Notes: generated by a model from the sequence alone, not told the origin. DNA of 59,394 nucleotides from JACKBJ01 sp964549495 (GCA_964549495.1 CAZJWJ010000025.1:1-59394); one strand, 5' to 3'; counted from the stretch's first letter, positions 52,696 through 59,394 are shown. Program-made: numbers and translations.

Positions 52696-52730
52696 ACCAC
52701 CATGGTAATACTCGCGGCGCGATGCAGCAA
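52694..52730 (-). promoter_or_regulatory. leaderless promoter overlapped by a palindromic operator
   Basis: On the minus strand: TTGCTG (52730-52725), 17 nt, TACCAT (52707-52702), then 6 nt to the ATG. An imperfect 18-bp palindrome with the core ACCATGGT (52699-52706) spans the -10 box and the start, so bound antitoxin would block transcription directly. Confidence 0.5.
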
Positions 52731-52910
52731 GACGAGCTCGTCGATCATGGCGGTCTGCCCGAATTCGGTGCCGCATCGATGCAGGATCGAGCACCCGCGA
52801 CGGCATCGGATGAGCGCGTGTTCCCCACTTCGATCATCCGAAAGTGGTAGCGAACTGCGGCGGTCACGCCTGGTGCCTCCGCCGATGGTTGCAGCGGGCC
52901 GATTGGGGGC

Positions 52911-52940
52911 TTGACAGGCAAGCCGGCCGCATGTTAGTCT
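52911..52940 (+). promoter_or_regulatory. promoter of the leader-peptide/ABC exporter operon
   Basis: TTGACA (52911-52916, perfect), 18 nt, then TAGTCT (52935-52940) preceded by TGT (52932-52934), an extended -10. The predicted start near 52947 is 64 nt before the leader ORF. The 200 nt between the antitoxin promoter and here show no gene. Confidence 0.6.
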
Positions 52941-53010
52941 CGCCGACAGTCGACGCAAGCGGGCCAGCCGGGCCCCACCGCGACGACGAGACTTCGAAAG
53001 GAGGCGCACG

Positions 53011-53088
53011 ATGATGCTGCAGTTCTATGTCCTGGTCCCCCAGACCCTGGATGGCACGGCCACCGTGCGCCCGGAGTGCGTCTTGTAG
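53011..53088 (+). CDS. 25-aa leader peptide upstream of the ABC exporter
   Basis: ATG 53011 (a second ATG is adjacent) follows AAAGGAGG (52997-53004) by 6 nt, a near-consensus site. The 25-residue product begins MMLQFYVLVPQTLDGTATVR and ends PECVL. Codons 15-21 lie inside the RNA segments that pair with each other or with the terminator. The ORF stops 28 nt before that terminator. Size, position and pairing fit a regulatory leader peptide, not an enzyme. Known precedent: BmrB upstream of B. subtilis bmrCD. Confidence 0.6.
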   Translation: MMLQFYVLVPQTLDGTATVRPECVL

Positions 53089-53124
53089 CCGCCAGCTGAA
53101 TCGGCAGCGAGCAAGGCGCCACGG
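53054..53124 (+). promoter_or_regulatory. attenuator: competing pairings in the leader RNA
   Basis: Segment 1 GCACGG (53054-53059) can pair with segment 2 CCGTGC (53063-53068), a 6-bp hairpin with loop CCA. Segment 2, extended to CCGTGCGCC (53063-53071), can instead pair with segment 3 GGCGCCACGG (53115-53124), 9 bp with one bulged C. Segment 3 contains the left arm of the terminator. A ribosome stalled over segment 1 would favour 2:3 and allow read-through. Confidence 0.5.
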
Positions 53125-53153
53125 GCCACCACAAGCCCGTGGCGTATTCTTTT
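53117..53153 (+). terminator. intrinsic terminator 1 (attenuator)
   Basis: CGCCACGGGC (53117-53126) pairs perfectly with GCCCGTGGCG (53135-53144) around CACCACAA, followed by TATTCTTTTG. It lies between the leader ORF and all downstream genes of the operon. Confidence 0.85.
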
Positions 53154-53179
53154 GCCTCGCTGCATCGAGCGGAGAAGCA

Positions 53180-53212
53180 CGCCACGGGGGCCCAGAGGGC
53201 ACCGTGGCGTTT
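53180..53212 (+). terminator. intrinsic terminator 2
   Basis: CGCCACGG (53180-53187) pairs with CCGTGGCG (53202-53209); an inner GCCC-AGA-GGGC stem extends it, and TTTC follows. The outer arm repeats that of terminator 1, so the two hairpins could also swap arms. Confidence 0.65.
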
Positions 53213-53325
53213 CTGCGTTCGGCGGGCAGTCCGCAAGCATGTCCGGGCGCAAAGGCCACAGACCCACTGGGCAGACTCCACCGGGCGGCTCCGAGGAAGG
53301 CGAACTCGTCCTCGAGCCCAGATCC

Positions 53326-53412
53326 ATGAATCGAAGCTTGAACCGATCCTTGAAACGAATCCTGAGCGGGGCGCTGAACCCGAGGTTGAATCGAAGATTG
53401 AATCCCGTCTGA
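53326..53412 (+). CDS. possible 28-aa repeat peptide (7 x 12-nt units)
   Basis: Seven 12-nt units (53326-53409) encode a tetrapeptide repeat of the type L-N-R/P-x. Leucine codons fall exactly every 12 nt from 53338 to 53398. The product would be a cationic Leu-periodic helix with 6-7 Arg/Lys. No good Shine-Dalgarno site precedes the ATG, so translation is doubtful. It may equally be a non-coding repeat in the leader RNA. Confidence 0.3.
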   Translation: MNRSLNRSLKRILSGALNPRLNRRLNPV

Positions 53413-53434
53413 ACCCAAAGGAATGCACTCCACC

Positions 53435-53599
53435 ATGGAAAGCTATACCCGGAACTTCATCCAGCTCAACCCCGGCCATCGCGAGAAGCTGGCAGGTCGA
53501 GCTTCGGCCCAGGAGGCGCGCAGCCCGCGTGCCGCCCTGCGCCTGGGGCTCAATGGCCCGACCGCGATGCGCTGGATCCGCGCGGCGCGGCGGGGCTGA
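53435..53599 (+). CDS. possible 54-aa basic peptide upstream of the ABC exporter
   Basis: ATG 53435 follows AAAGGA at 12 nt, a loose but possible site. The product starts MESYTRNFIQLNPGHREKLA and ends MRWIRAARRG; it has many Arg, Ala and Gly. It is the last ORF before the exporter genes (171 nt downstream). It could be a second leader peptide, a secreted peptide, or spurious. No membrane or known precursor motif is evident. Confidence 0.35.
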   Translation: MESYTRNFIQLNPGHREKLAGRASAQEARSPRAALRLGLNGPTAMRWIRAARRG

Positions 53600-53697
53600 G
53601 GCGCGACCGAGTCTTCGGACGACAGCGCGCCCTTCCCTGCGCCGCCAGCGACATCGACCAGGACGCCTGGGATGCCGCACTGGGATGGAAACCGTGA

Positions 53698-53731
53698 GGG
53701 GGCTGGCCGATCGTCAGGTCGGCCGGCCCCC
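53698..53731 (+). promoter_or_regulatory. 13-bp hairpin in the exporter leader
   Basis: GGGGGCTGGCCGA (53698-53710) pairs with TCGGCCGGCCCCC (53719-53731), 13 bp including one G-U pair, loop TCGTCAGG. It ends 38 nt before the ATG at 53770. There is no T-run, so a structural, stability or occlusion role is likelier than termination. Confidence 0.5.
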
Positions 53732-53769
53732 GCCCCGGGGACGACGCCCCGGAAGCGAGAGACGTCGAC

Positions 53770-55557
53770 ATGGACGGTATGACGGTCGAGACGACCCAAC
53801 CCGAGACCCAACGCGCCCGGCTGGCCTACGGCCGGCTGCTGGCGCGCTACCTGAAGCCCGAAACGCCGCGGGTGATCCTGCTGGCGCTGCTCCTGGCCGT
53901 CACCATCGGCCTGCAGCTCTACGTGCCGCAGCTCATCCGCAGCTTCATCGACCTGGCCACCGCCGGCACCGCCGCCGGCGCGCTCCTGCGCCTGGCCGGG
54001 CTCTTCATCGCCCTGGCGCTGGTGCGCGAGCTGGCCAACGCGGCCGTGACCTACGTCGGCCAAGACCTGCGCTGGCGCAGCACCAACGTGCTGCGGGCCG
54101 ACCTGACGCGCCACTGCCTGGCGCTGGGTATGGACTTCCACAATGCCCAGACCCCTGGCAAGATGATCGAGCGTCTGGACGGGGACGTCACGGCCCTGTC
54201 CAACCTGATGAGCGACTACTTCCTGCGGGTGGTCAGCAACGTCGTCATCCTGCTGGGTGTGTTGGTCTTGCTCTGGCGCGAGGACATGCGCCTGGGCCTG
54301 GCCTACAGCCTCTTCGTGGCTGCGACCTTCTTCGCCCTGCGGCGCGCGGCCACGGTGGCGGTCCCGGCTTGGAAGCAGGCCCGCGAGGCCTCGGCCGAGC
54401 TCTTTGGCTTCCTCGAGGAGCGCTTGGCCGGCACCGAGGACATCCGCGCCTCGGGCGCCGAGGGCTGGGTGGTCCAGCGCTTCCTGCACCGCCACCGCGA
54501 CTTCATGCAGGTGCGGCGCCGAGCGGGTCTGCTGGGCAGCGCCATCTGGGTGGGCACCATCGCCCTCTTCACCCTGGGCAGCATCCTGGCCCTGGGGATG
54601 GGCGCCTGGCTCTACCAGGCCGGCGCGATCACCTTGGGCACGGTCTACCTGATCTTCCATTACACCGAGATGCTGCGCGGCCCGGTCGAGCAGCTCAGCC
54701 ACCAGCTGGAGGATCTCCAGCGGGCCGGCGGCGGCCTCGAGCGCGTGGCCGAGCTGCTGGCCATCGAGCCGCCGGTCAACCCGGAGCCCGGGCTGGCTAG
54801 GCCGGTGCCGGCCGGCGCCCTGTCGCTGGACTTCGACGCGGTGCGCTTCGGCTACAAGCCGGAGGAGCCTGTGCTGCGCGGCATCGACCTGCATCTGGAG
54901 CCGGGCCAGGTGCTGGGTCTCCTGGGCCGCACGGGCAGCGGCAAGACGACGCTCTCGCGCCTGCTCTTCCGCCTCTACGACGTCGACCGCGGTTCGGTCC
55001 GCGTCGGCGGGGTGGACCTGCGCGAGGTCGATCGGGCGGATTTGCGCCGGCGGGTGGGCATCGTCACCCAGGACGTGCAGCTCTTCAACGCCAGCGTCCG
55101 CGACAACCTGAGCTTCTTCGACCCCGGCATCCCGGACGCGCGCATCCTCGAGGTGATCGAGGACGTGGGCCTGTCCGACTGGCTGGCGGCCCTGCCCGAG
55201 GGCTTGGACACCGAGCTGGAGACCGGTGGCAAGGGCCTATCGGCCGGCGAGGGCCAGCTACTGGCCTTCGCGCGCGTCTTCCTGCGCGATCCGGGATTGG
55301 TGGTGCTCGACGAGGCATCCAGCCGGCTCGACCCGGCCACCGAGCAGCGCATCGAGCGCGCGGTGGACCGCTTGCTGACCGGCCGCACCGGCATCGTCAT
55401 CGCCCACCGCCTGGGCACGGTGCAGCGCTGCGACCGCATCATGATCCTATCCGAGGGCCGCATCGCCGAGCAGGGCGATCGCGTGGCCCTGATGACCGAC
55501 CCGGACTCGCGCTTCACCGAGCTCCTGAAGGCCGGCATGGAGGAGGTGCTCGCATGA
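53770..55557 (+). CDS. ABC exporter half-transporter, consensus-site subunit
   Basis: The protein is 595 aa: six-helix membrane domain (residues about 35-315) and a C-terminal ATPase. Walker A GRTGSGKTT (386-394), Walker B ending Asp514-Glu515 (LDEAS), switch His546. The signature is degenerate: LSAGEGQ (490-496) in place of LSGGQ. It has no peptidase domain. Its ATP site pairs with the normal signature of the partner, making the active site. Multidrug or lipid/peptide export is likely. The stop overlaps the partner's ATG (ATGA). Confidence 0.92.
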   Translation: MDGMTVETTQPETQRARLAYGRLLARYLKPETPRVILLALLLAVTIGLQLYVPQLIRSFIDLATAGTAAGALLRLAGLFIALALVRELANAAVTYVGQDLRWRSTNVLRADLTRHCLALGMDFHNAQTPGKMIERLDGDVTALSNLMSDYFLRVVSNVVILLGVLVLLWREDMRLGLAYSLFVAATFFALRRAATVAVPAWKQAREASAELFGFLEERLAGTEDIRASGAEGWVVQRFLHRHRDFMQVRRRAGLLGSAIWVGTIALFTLGSILALGMGAWLYQAGAITLGTVYLIFHYTEMLRGPVEQLSHQLEDLQRAGGGLERVAELLAIEPPVNPEPGLARPVPAGALSLDFDAVRFGYKPEEPVLRGIDLHLEPGQVLGLLGRTGSGKTTLSRLLFRLYDVDRGSVRVGGVDLREVDRADLRRRVGIVTQDVQLFNASVRDNLSFFDPGIPDARILEVIEDVGLSDWLAALPEGLDTELETGGKGLSAGEGQLLAFARVFLRDPGLVVLDEASSRLDPATEQRIERAVDRLLTGRTGIVIAHRLGTVQRCDRIMILSEGRIAEQGDRVALMTDPDSRFTELLKAGMEEVLA

Positions 55558-57434
55558 TCGGCGAGCTGAACGGTAACCTGAACGACAATCCCAAGTCCGC
55601 GACCGAATCCCGGCCGCCCAGCACCTGGCGCCTGGCCTGGCGGCTGATCCGCTTCGATCCCGCCCTGTGGACCGTCGACGCCATCTTCTGGGGCCTGGTC
55701 TGGTCGCTGCCCATCGCGGTGGGCTACCTGGTCAAGCTGGCCTTCGACGCCCTGACCGGCAGCGCGGCCGCGGGCCTCAACCTACCCACCTTGCTCGCCT
55801 TGATGCTGCTGGTCGGACTGGCCCGCATCGGCAGCATCTTCGGAGGCATCTTCTACAACGTCAAGTGGGCCGAGACCATCAGCGCGCTGATGCGGCTCAA
55901 CGTCCTCTCTCGGGTCCTGGCCGAGCCCGGCGCGCGCGCCATGAGCGAGTCGCCGGGCAAGGCCGTCAGCCGCTTCCGCGACGACGTCGACGACATCCGC
56001 ATCGCCACCGAGTGGACGGTCGACCTGGTCGGCATGGTGATCACGCTGCTCTTGGCCTTCGCCATCATGCTGCAGGTCACCGTGCCGGTCACGCTCACCG
56101 TCTTCCTCCCGCTCTTGGCGATCGTGCTGGTCGTCAACCTCCTCCGTGCTCGCCTCGAGGCCTACCGCCTGGCCAGCCGCAAGGCCACCAGCCGGGTGAC
56201 CGGCTTCCTGGGCGAGACCTTCGGCGCCATCCAAGCCGTCCAGGTGGCCACGGCCGAGCGGCCGGTCATCGACCGCTTCGACCAGCTCAACGAGGAGCGC
56301 CGCGTGACGGCCCTCAAGGACACCCTGCTCACCAGCATGCTGGGCACCATCTTCGGCAGCACGGTCAACCTGGGCACGGGCGTCATCCTCCTGCTGACCG
56401 CCAGCGCCATCGCGCGCGGCAGCTTCAGTGTGGGCGACTTCGCGATGTTCGTGATGTTCCTGGGCCGGGTGACCGACGTGATGTTCGCCTTCGGCCACAT
56501 GCTGGCCTATCACAAGCAGGCCGGAGTCTCGCGCGACCGCCTCAGCACGCTGATGAAGGGCGCGCCGGCCGCCGAGATCGTCACCCACCGCGAGGTCTAC
56601 ATGGACCGGCCGGCCCCCGCGCCCCTGCGCGTGGCCGCCACCGGCCGCGACCGACTGCGGCGCTTCGAAGCCCGCGACGTCACCTGCGTCCACCCCGAGA
56701 GCGGCCGCGGCGTCCACGACGTCTCGCTCTCCTTCGGGCCGGGCGACTTCGTGGTCATCACCGGCCGCGTGGGGGCCGGCAAGACCACCCTCCTGCGCGC
56801 CATCCTGGGCCTCCTGCCCCTCGACCGCGGCCAGCTCTTCTGGAACGACCGCCCCATCGAGGATCCGGCCGCCTGGATGGTGCCGCCGCGCTGCGCCTAC
56901 ACGGGCCAGGTCCCGCGCCTCTTCAGCGCGGACCTGCGCGACAACCTGCTGATGGGGCTGCCGGAGGACGAGGTCGACCTGGCCAGCGCCATCCACACCG
57001 CCGTCCTCGAGCGCGACGTGGCCAGGCTCGACGAGGGCCTGGACACGCTGGTCGGCCCGCGCGGCGTGCGCCTCTCCGGCGGCCAGCTGCAACGCGCCTC
57101 GGCGGCCCGCATGTTCGTCCGCAGCCCCGAGCTGCTGGTCTTCGATGACCTCTCCAGCGCGCTGGACGTCGAGACCGAAGCCCGCCTTTGGGGCCGCATC
57201 TTCGCGCGCGCGCTGCCGTCGGGCTCGGACGGAGGCCGACGGACCTCCGCGGGCAACGGCCGACCGATCCGGCCGCCGGCCTGCCTGGTCGTCTCCCACC
57301 GCCGGCCGGCCCTCCGCCGCGCCGACCACATCATCGTGCTCGACGAGGGCCGGGTCGTGGCCCAAGGCCAGCTGGACGATCTGCTGGAGACGAGCCCGGA
57401 GATGCGGGCGTTGTGGGACGGCGAATCGGCATAG
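55554..57434 (+). CDS. ABC exporter half-transporter, degenerate-site subunit
   Basis: The protein is 626 aa: membrane domain (residues about 35-310) and ATPase. Walker A GRVGAGKTT (404-412) and signature LSGGQ (507-511) are normal, but the catalytic Glu after Walker B is Asp (Asp531-Asp532, FDDLSS). Switch His582 is kept. With the partner's LSAGE signature this makes the non-catalytic site of a heterodimer, as in BmrCD and TM287/288. It begins with a polar 20-residue tail and starts inside the partner's stop codon, so the two are translationally coupled. Confidence 0.92.
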   Translation: MIGELNGNLNDNPKSATESRPPSTWRLAWRLIRFDPALWTVDAIFWGLVWSLPIAVGYLVKLAFDALTGSAAAGLNLPTLLALMLLVGLARIGSIFGGIFYNVKWAETISALMRLNVLSRVLAEPGARAMSESPGKAVSRFRDDVDDIRIATEWTVDLVGMVITLLLAFAIMLQVTVPVTLTVFLPLLAIVLVVNLLRARLEAYRLASRKATSRVTGFLGETFGAIQAVQVATAERPVIDRFDQLNEERRVTALKDTLLTSMLGTIFGSTVNLGTGVILLLTASAIARGSFSVGDFAMFVMFLGRVTDVMFAFGHMLAYHKQAGVSRDRLSTLMKGAPAAEIVTHREVYMDRPAPAPLRVAATGRDRLRRFEARDVTCVHPESGRGVHDVSLSFGPGDFVVITGRVGAGKTTLLRAILGLLPLDRGQLFWNDRPIEDPAAWMVPPRCAYTGQVPRLFSADLRDNLLMGLPEDEVDLASAIHTAVLERDVARLDEGLDTLVGPRGVRLSGGQLQRASAARMFVRSPELLVFDDLSSALDVETEARLWGRIFARALPSGSDGGRRTSAGNGRPIRPPACLVVSHRRPALRRADHIIVLDEGRVVAQGQLDDLLETSPEMRALWDGESA

Positions 57435-57448
57435 CATCGAATCGAGGG

Positions 57449-57490
57449 CCCGCCAGTGTTCGTCGTCGAGACGAAGGCTGGCGGGTCCTT
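57449..57490 (+). terminator. terminator of the ABC exporter operon
   Basis: CCCGCCAG (57449-57456) pairs with CTGGCGGG (57478-57485); TTCGTC/GACGAA forms an inner stem. TCCTTCGTGCTTCTT follows. It is 15 nt after the stop. Confidence 0.65.
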
Positions 57491-57539
57491 CGTGCTTCTT
57501 GGGCGGAAACGACGCTGGAGCACTTGGAGGGTGGGCGGC

Positions 57540-57683
57540 GGGTGGGGGTGCTCTGGGGAGATAGGCCAATCTGGTGATGGAACCCCGTGACGCGGGGTCC
57601 GGGTACCAGAAGGCGGGCGCGGTCGCCCGCTTCCACCGCCGTCGCGTACGGCGGCGGCCTATCTCCCCAGAGCACCCCCACCC
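57540..57683. repeat. 144-bp palindromic element with 28-bp perfect inverted ends
   Basis: Positions 57540-57567 and 57656-57683 are perfect 28-bp inverted repeats. Inside are three more hairpins: ACCCCG/CGGGGT (57582-57598), GCGGGCG/CGCCCGC with loop CGGT (57613-57630), and CCGCCGT/ACGGCGG (57636-57654). Folded, it is a cloverleaf. There is no ORF of its own and no clear target duplication. It could be a MITE, a REP/BIME-like element or a structured RNA. Confidence 0.85.
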
Positions 57684-57768
57684 TTCTTGGGGGAAGGGAT
57701 GACGGCCTGACGGCCCGGCCGGACCTGCCTCGAGGCCCGGGAAGTGGCGGGATGCAGCTGCACGGGGA

Positions 57769-57809
57769 TACAATTGTAAGGAAGGGAGCGATCCCGTGGT
57801 CGGGATCGC
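57769..57809 (+). promoter_or_regulatory. CopY/BlaI-type palindrome over the cutA -10, then a 9-bp hairpin
   Basis: TACAATTGTA (57769-57778) is a perfect palindrome fitting the TACAnnTGTA operator of CopY/BlaI-type repressors, and its first half is the -10 box TACAAT. Near the predicted start begins GCGATCCCG-TGGT-CGGGATCGC (57788-57809). No CopY-like gene is in the window. Confidence 0.45.
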
Positions 57810-57843
57810 GTTCGCTCGAGTTGGAAGAGCATGGAGTGGAATC

Positions 57844-58197
57844 GTGGCCGAGGGTGATCCCCGTGAATCGAAGCCCGGCCCCGGGCCGCTGATCGTCTGG
57901 GTGACGACCGATCGAGAGGAGGAGGCCTGGGAACTGGCCCGCGGTGCGGTGGCAGGCCGGCTGGCCGCCAGCGCCCACGTCACGCCTACCCGCTCCTGCT
58001 ATCGCTGGAAGGGCGAGATCCACCAGGCTGAGGAATTTCTCGTGGCCTTCCGTAGCCACGGTCAGGTCTACGACGATCTGGAAGCGTGGATCCACAACCG
58101 CCACCACTACGACTTGCCGGAGATCATCGCCTTGCCAGTCTCGGGGGGCCTCGCCCCCTACCTGGACTGGATGCGTGACTCCGTCGGTCGGGGCTGA
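57844..58197 (+). CDS. cutA: CutA1-family protein
   Basis: The protein is 117 aa, normal for CutA1. I chose GTG 57844 because GGAG lies 7 nt upstream; an earlier GTG at 57796 would fall inside the leader hairpin. Family blocks: VWVTTDREEEAWELARGAV, RLAASAHVTPTRSCYRWKG, EEFLVAFRSHG and NRHHYDLPEIIALPVSGG. CutA1 is a trimeric signal-like protein linked to divalent metal tolerance, its exact role debated. The lipoprotein gene follows after 5 nt. Confidence 0.9.
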   Translation: MAEGDPRESKPGPGPLIVWVTTDREEEAWELARGAVAGRLAASAHVTPTRSCYRWKGEIHQAEEFLVAFRSHGQVYDDLEAWIHNRHHYDLPEIIALPVSGGLAPYLDWMRDSVGRG

Positions 58198-58202
58198 CCG
58201 CC

Positions 58203-59057
58203 GTGCGGCCCTACATCACTCAGGCAGCGTGCTTGCTGACATTGCTCCTGCTCTCTGCTTGCGCGCCGACCTCGAAGGCCCCCCATACCGGTCCTTCTGG
58301 GCTCCCCGTCACCGAACCCGATGGTGCATCCGCCTCGCGGTCGACGCCATCCCCCGCCGATCCGCAGGTCGGGAGCCGGCCCCTGCTCTCCGCCGAGGAC
58401 GCGCGAGCGACCGTGATCGCGATCCCAAGCCGCCACCCCGACGAGATGATGCTCGACCCGGACGGCATCCCGCTCTACTTCACTACCCTCACTCCCGCCG
58501 AGGCCACGGCACGAGAAATCCGTCAGTCCGAGCTGCCTCCAGCCCCGATCAGCATCCCACCGGACCTCGCCCTGACCGCCACCGCATTGGCCACGACCTT
58601 CACGCCCGGTCCGCCAACCCCCACAGCCGAGCCCGCCGATCGCCGCGCCACCCGGCGCTACCTGTCAAGGGCCCGGTCGACCGCCCTCGAGGCTCACGAC
58701 ACCGTGGGCCGACTTCGCGCCCACCTGGACCGAGCCGAGGCCGATCCCACCCTTTTCCAATCCGCCGGTTGGTGGCAGGAGCTCGAGCCCCTCGTCATCC
58801 GCCTCCACCAGGCCCAACATCCCCGAGCCTCCTCCGAATCCGTCCCGCCCCTTCCCTCCAATATCCAAGACCAGCTCGACCGACTCCAGTGGGAGCTCGG
58901 GCGCCTCGTCGGCTACCTCGCCCCATTCGGCCCCGAGTCGGACCCCGACGACTGGCAGATCATCCACGACTCCATTGGGGCCGTGCAGTCGCTTGCCACA
59001 GCCCTCCAACGCGACATCAAAGACTACGCTCGGCGCATCCACATAGATCTGGATTGA
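58203..59057 (+). CDS. lipoprotein of unknown function
   Basis: The protein is 284 aa from GTG 58203. The lipobox is LLLLSAC (Cys20). A Ser/Pro/Thr linker (PTSKAPHTGPSGLP) and a mixed region with TPGPPTPTAEP precede a helical C-terminal domain (DRRATRRYLSRARSTALEAHD, QLDRLQWELGRLVGYLAPFG). No family was recognised. It follows cutA by 5 nt and is probably co-transcribed with it. Confidence 0.75.
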   Translation: MRPYITQAACLLTLLLLSACAPTSKAPHTGPSGLPVTEPDGASASRSTPSPADPQVGSRPLLSAEDARATVIAIPSRHPDEMMLDPDGIPLYFTTLTPAEATAREIRQSELPPAPISIPPDLALTATALATTFTPGPPTPTAEPADRRATRRYLSRARSTALEAHDTVGRLRAHLDRAEADPTLFQSAGWWQELEPLVIRLHQAQHPRASSESVPPLPSNIQDQLDRLQWELGRLVGYLAPFGPESDPDDWQIIHDSIGAVQSLATALQRDIKDYARRIHIDLD

Positions 59058-59394
59058 CCCCCGATCCAATCTGTTTCCTGTCATGCCCCATCGCAAGGCT
59101 GACGTGCCTGCTCCTGACGCTGACCCTTCGATGACACCTGTCGATAGGGTGTCCAGAATCGCGCGCCCACGTGTTTCAGCCTAGCGTGTTGCGATGTGCT
59201 TCGCGGTGGACCCCCGGAGGCCATCGTGATGCGCCGGCCCGTGGGCGCTCCACCCTTCCCCTGGAGCGCCCACGGGCTTCGTGCCGTTAGGGCTCCCCCA
59301 GTGATAGCCTCCCCGACCGAGGACGCCGCTGTATCCACCGTGTCGGCCCGCTGTTCGTCGGCAATAGCGCTGCTATTCCCTCCTCACATCGAAC
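59058..59394 (+). other. 337-nt 3' stretch with one strong hairpin and an open-ended frame
   Basis: A 16-bp perfect inverted repeat (59237-59252 with 59262-59277, loop CCCTTCCCC) is followed by TTCGTGCC and is a likely terminator. An ATG at 59228 with GGAGG 7 nt upstream opens a frame that runs to the window end without a stop, but it crosses the hairpin and its composition is not protein-like. No confident gene was seen. Confidence 0.4.
59237..59277. terminator. 16-bp perfect inverted repeat near the window end
   Basis: GCCCGTGGGCGCTCCA (59237-59252) pairs with TGGAGCGCCCACGGGC (59262-59277), loop of 9 nt. It is 179 nt after the lipoprotein stop. Only a short T-poor tail follows, so read-through control or a bidirectional terminator are both possible. 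Confidence 0.5.

Noticed and set aside
53139..54800. 553-codon frame across the leader region and ABC gene
   Set aside because: It crosses terminators and shadows the ABC membrane domain; composition is not protein-like.
59228..59394. Open-ended frame at the window end with GGAGG upstream
   Set aside because: It runs through a 16-bp hairpin and has no protein-like features; truncated, so not called.
1..59394. tRNA and rRNA genes
   Set aside because: No cloverleaf with conserved T-loop sequence and no rRNA signature was found; the 57540 cloverleaf lacks all tRNA signatures.

Overview
The window is high-GC bacterial DNA (most genes end codons in G or C) and looks like a Chloroflexota (Chloroflexi) chromosome. 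The grounds are indirect: proline/threonine-rich 'PTATAT/TPTPT' linkers on exported proteins, many lipoproteins and secreted hydrolases, GT-C glycosyltransferases with C-terminal periplasmic domains, and large STAND-ATPase/TPR proteins, some fused to class III cyclases. No rRNA, tRNA or CRISPR array was seen, and the phylum call is inference.

Layout. 0-9 kb: a cell-surface set (lipoprotein, S8 subtilisin-like protease, clan GH-A glycosidase lipoprotein, Tat-exported dienelactone hydrolase) and a SpeA-like PLP decarboxylase. 9-13 kb: pspA, followed by an exported substrate-binding/OmpA-like fusion, and a hypothetical gene with a near-perfect leaderless promoter. 13-20.5 kb: tex, an M60-like metalloprotease and a GT-C glycosyltransferase, co-directional and closely spaced. 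20.3-32.9 kb: mostly housekeeping genes (MBL hydrolase with a 65-aa partner, NYN-LOTUS protein, UTP-sugar uridylyltransferase, FtcD, a secreted protein, LOG-moaB, class I aminotransferase, a thiamine-type binding protein, an HU-like protein).

33-52 kb is an accessory block. A STAND/TPR regulator faces a run of exported proteins: a seven-bladed FG-GAP/TSP3/PKD protein, a small Gly-rich secreted protein, and two tandem gingipain/caspase-like (C25-type) proteins. The first C25-like copy has lost both predicted catalytic residues, carries an 18-bp tandem repeat, and is split by a 159-bp MITE with 27-bp inverted repeats and a TAA duplication. The second copy keeps its His/Cys dyad and is followed at short spacing by an unknown gene and a class III cyclase-STAND-TPR protein. 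Part of this block (about 36-46 kb) is visibly less GC-biased at third codon positions.

52-59.4 kb: a mazEF-type toxin-antitoxin module whose operator lies over a leaderless promoter, then the most interesting stretch. A strong promoter leads into a 25-codon ORF with a consensus ribosome-binding site. After it come mutually exclusive hairpins and a textbook intrinsic terminator, a second terminator, a 7 x 12-nt repeat ORF, a 54-codon ORF, and a heterodimeric ABC exporter with one degenerate ATP site. This matches ribosome-mediated attenuation as known for the BmrB/BmrCD multidrug exporter of Bacillus subtilis, with different sequences. Downstream are a 144-bp palindromic element that folds as a three-hairpin cloverleaf, a cutA gene whose -10 box is a perfect CopY/BlaI-type palindrome, and a lipoprotein gene.
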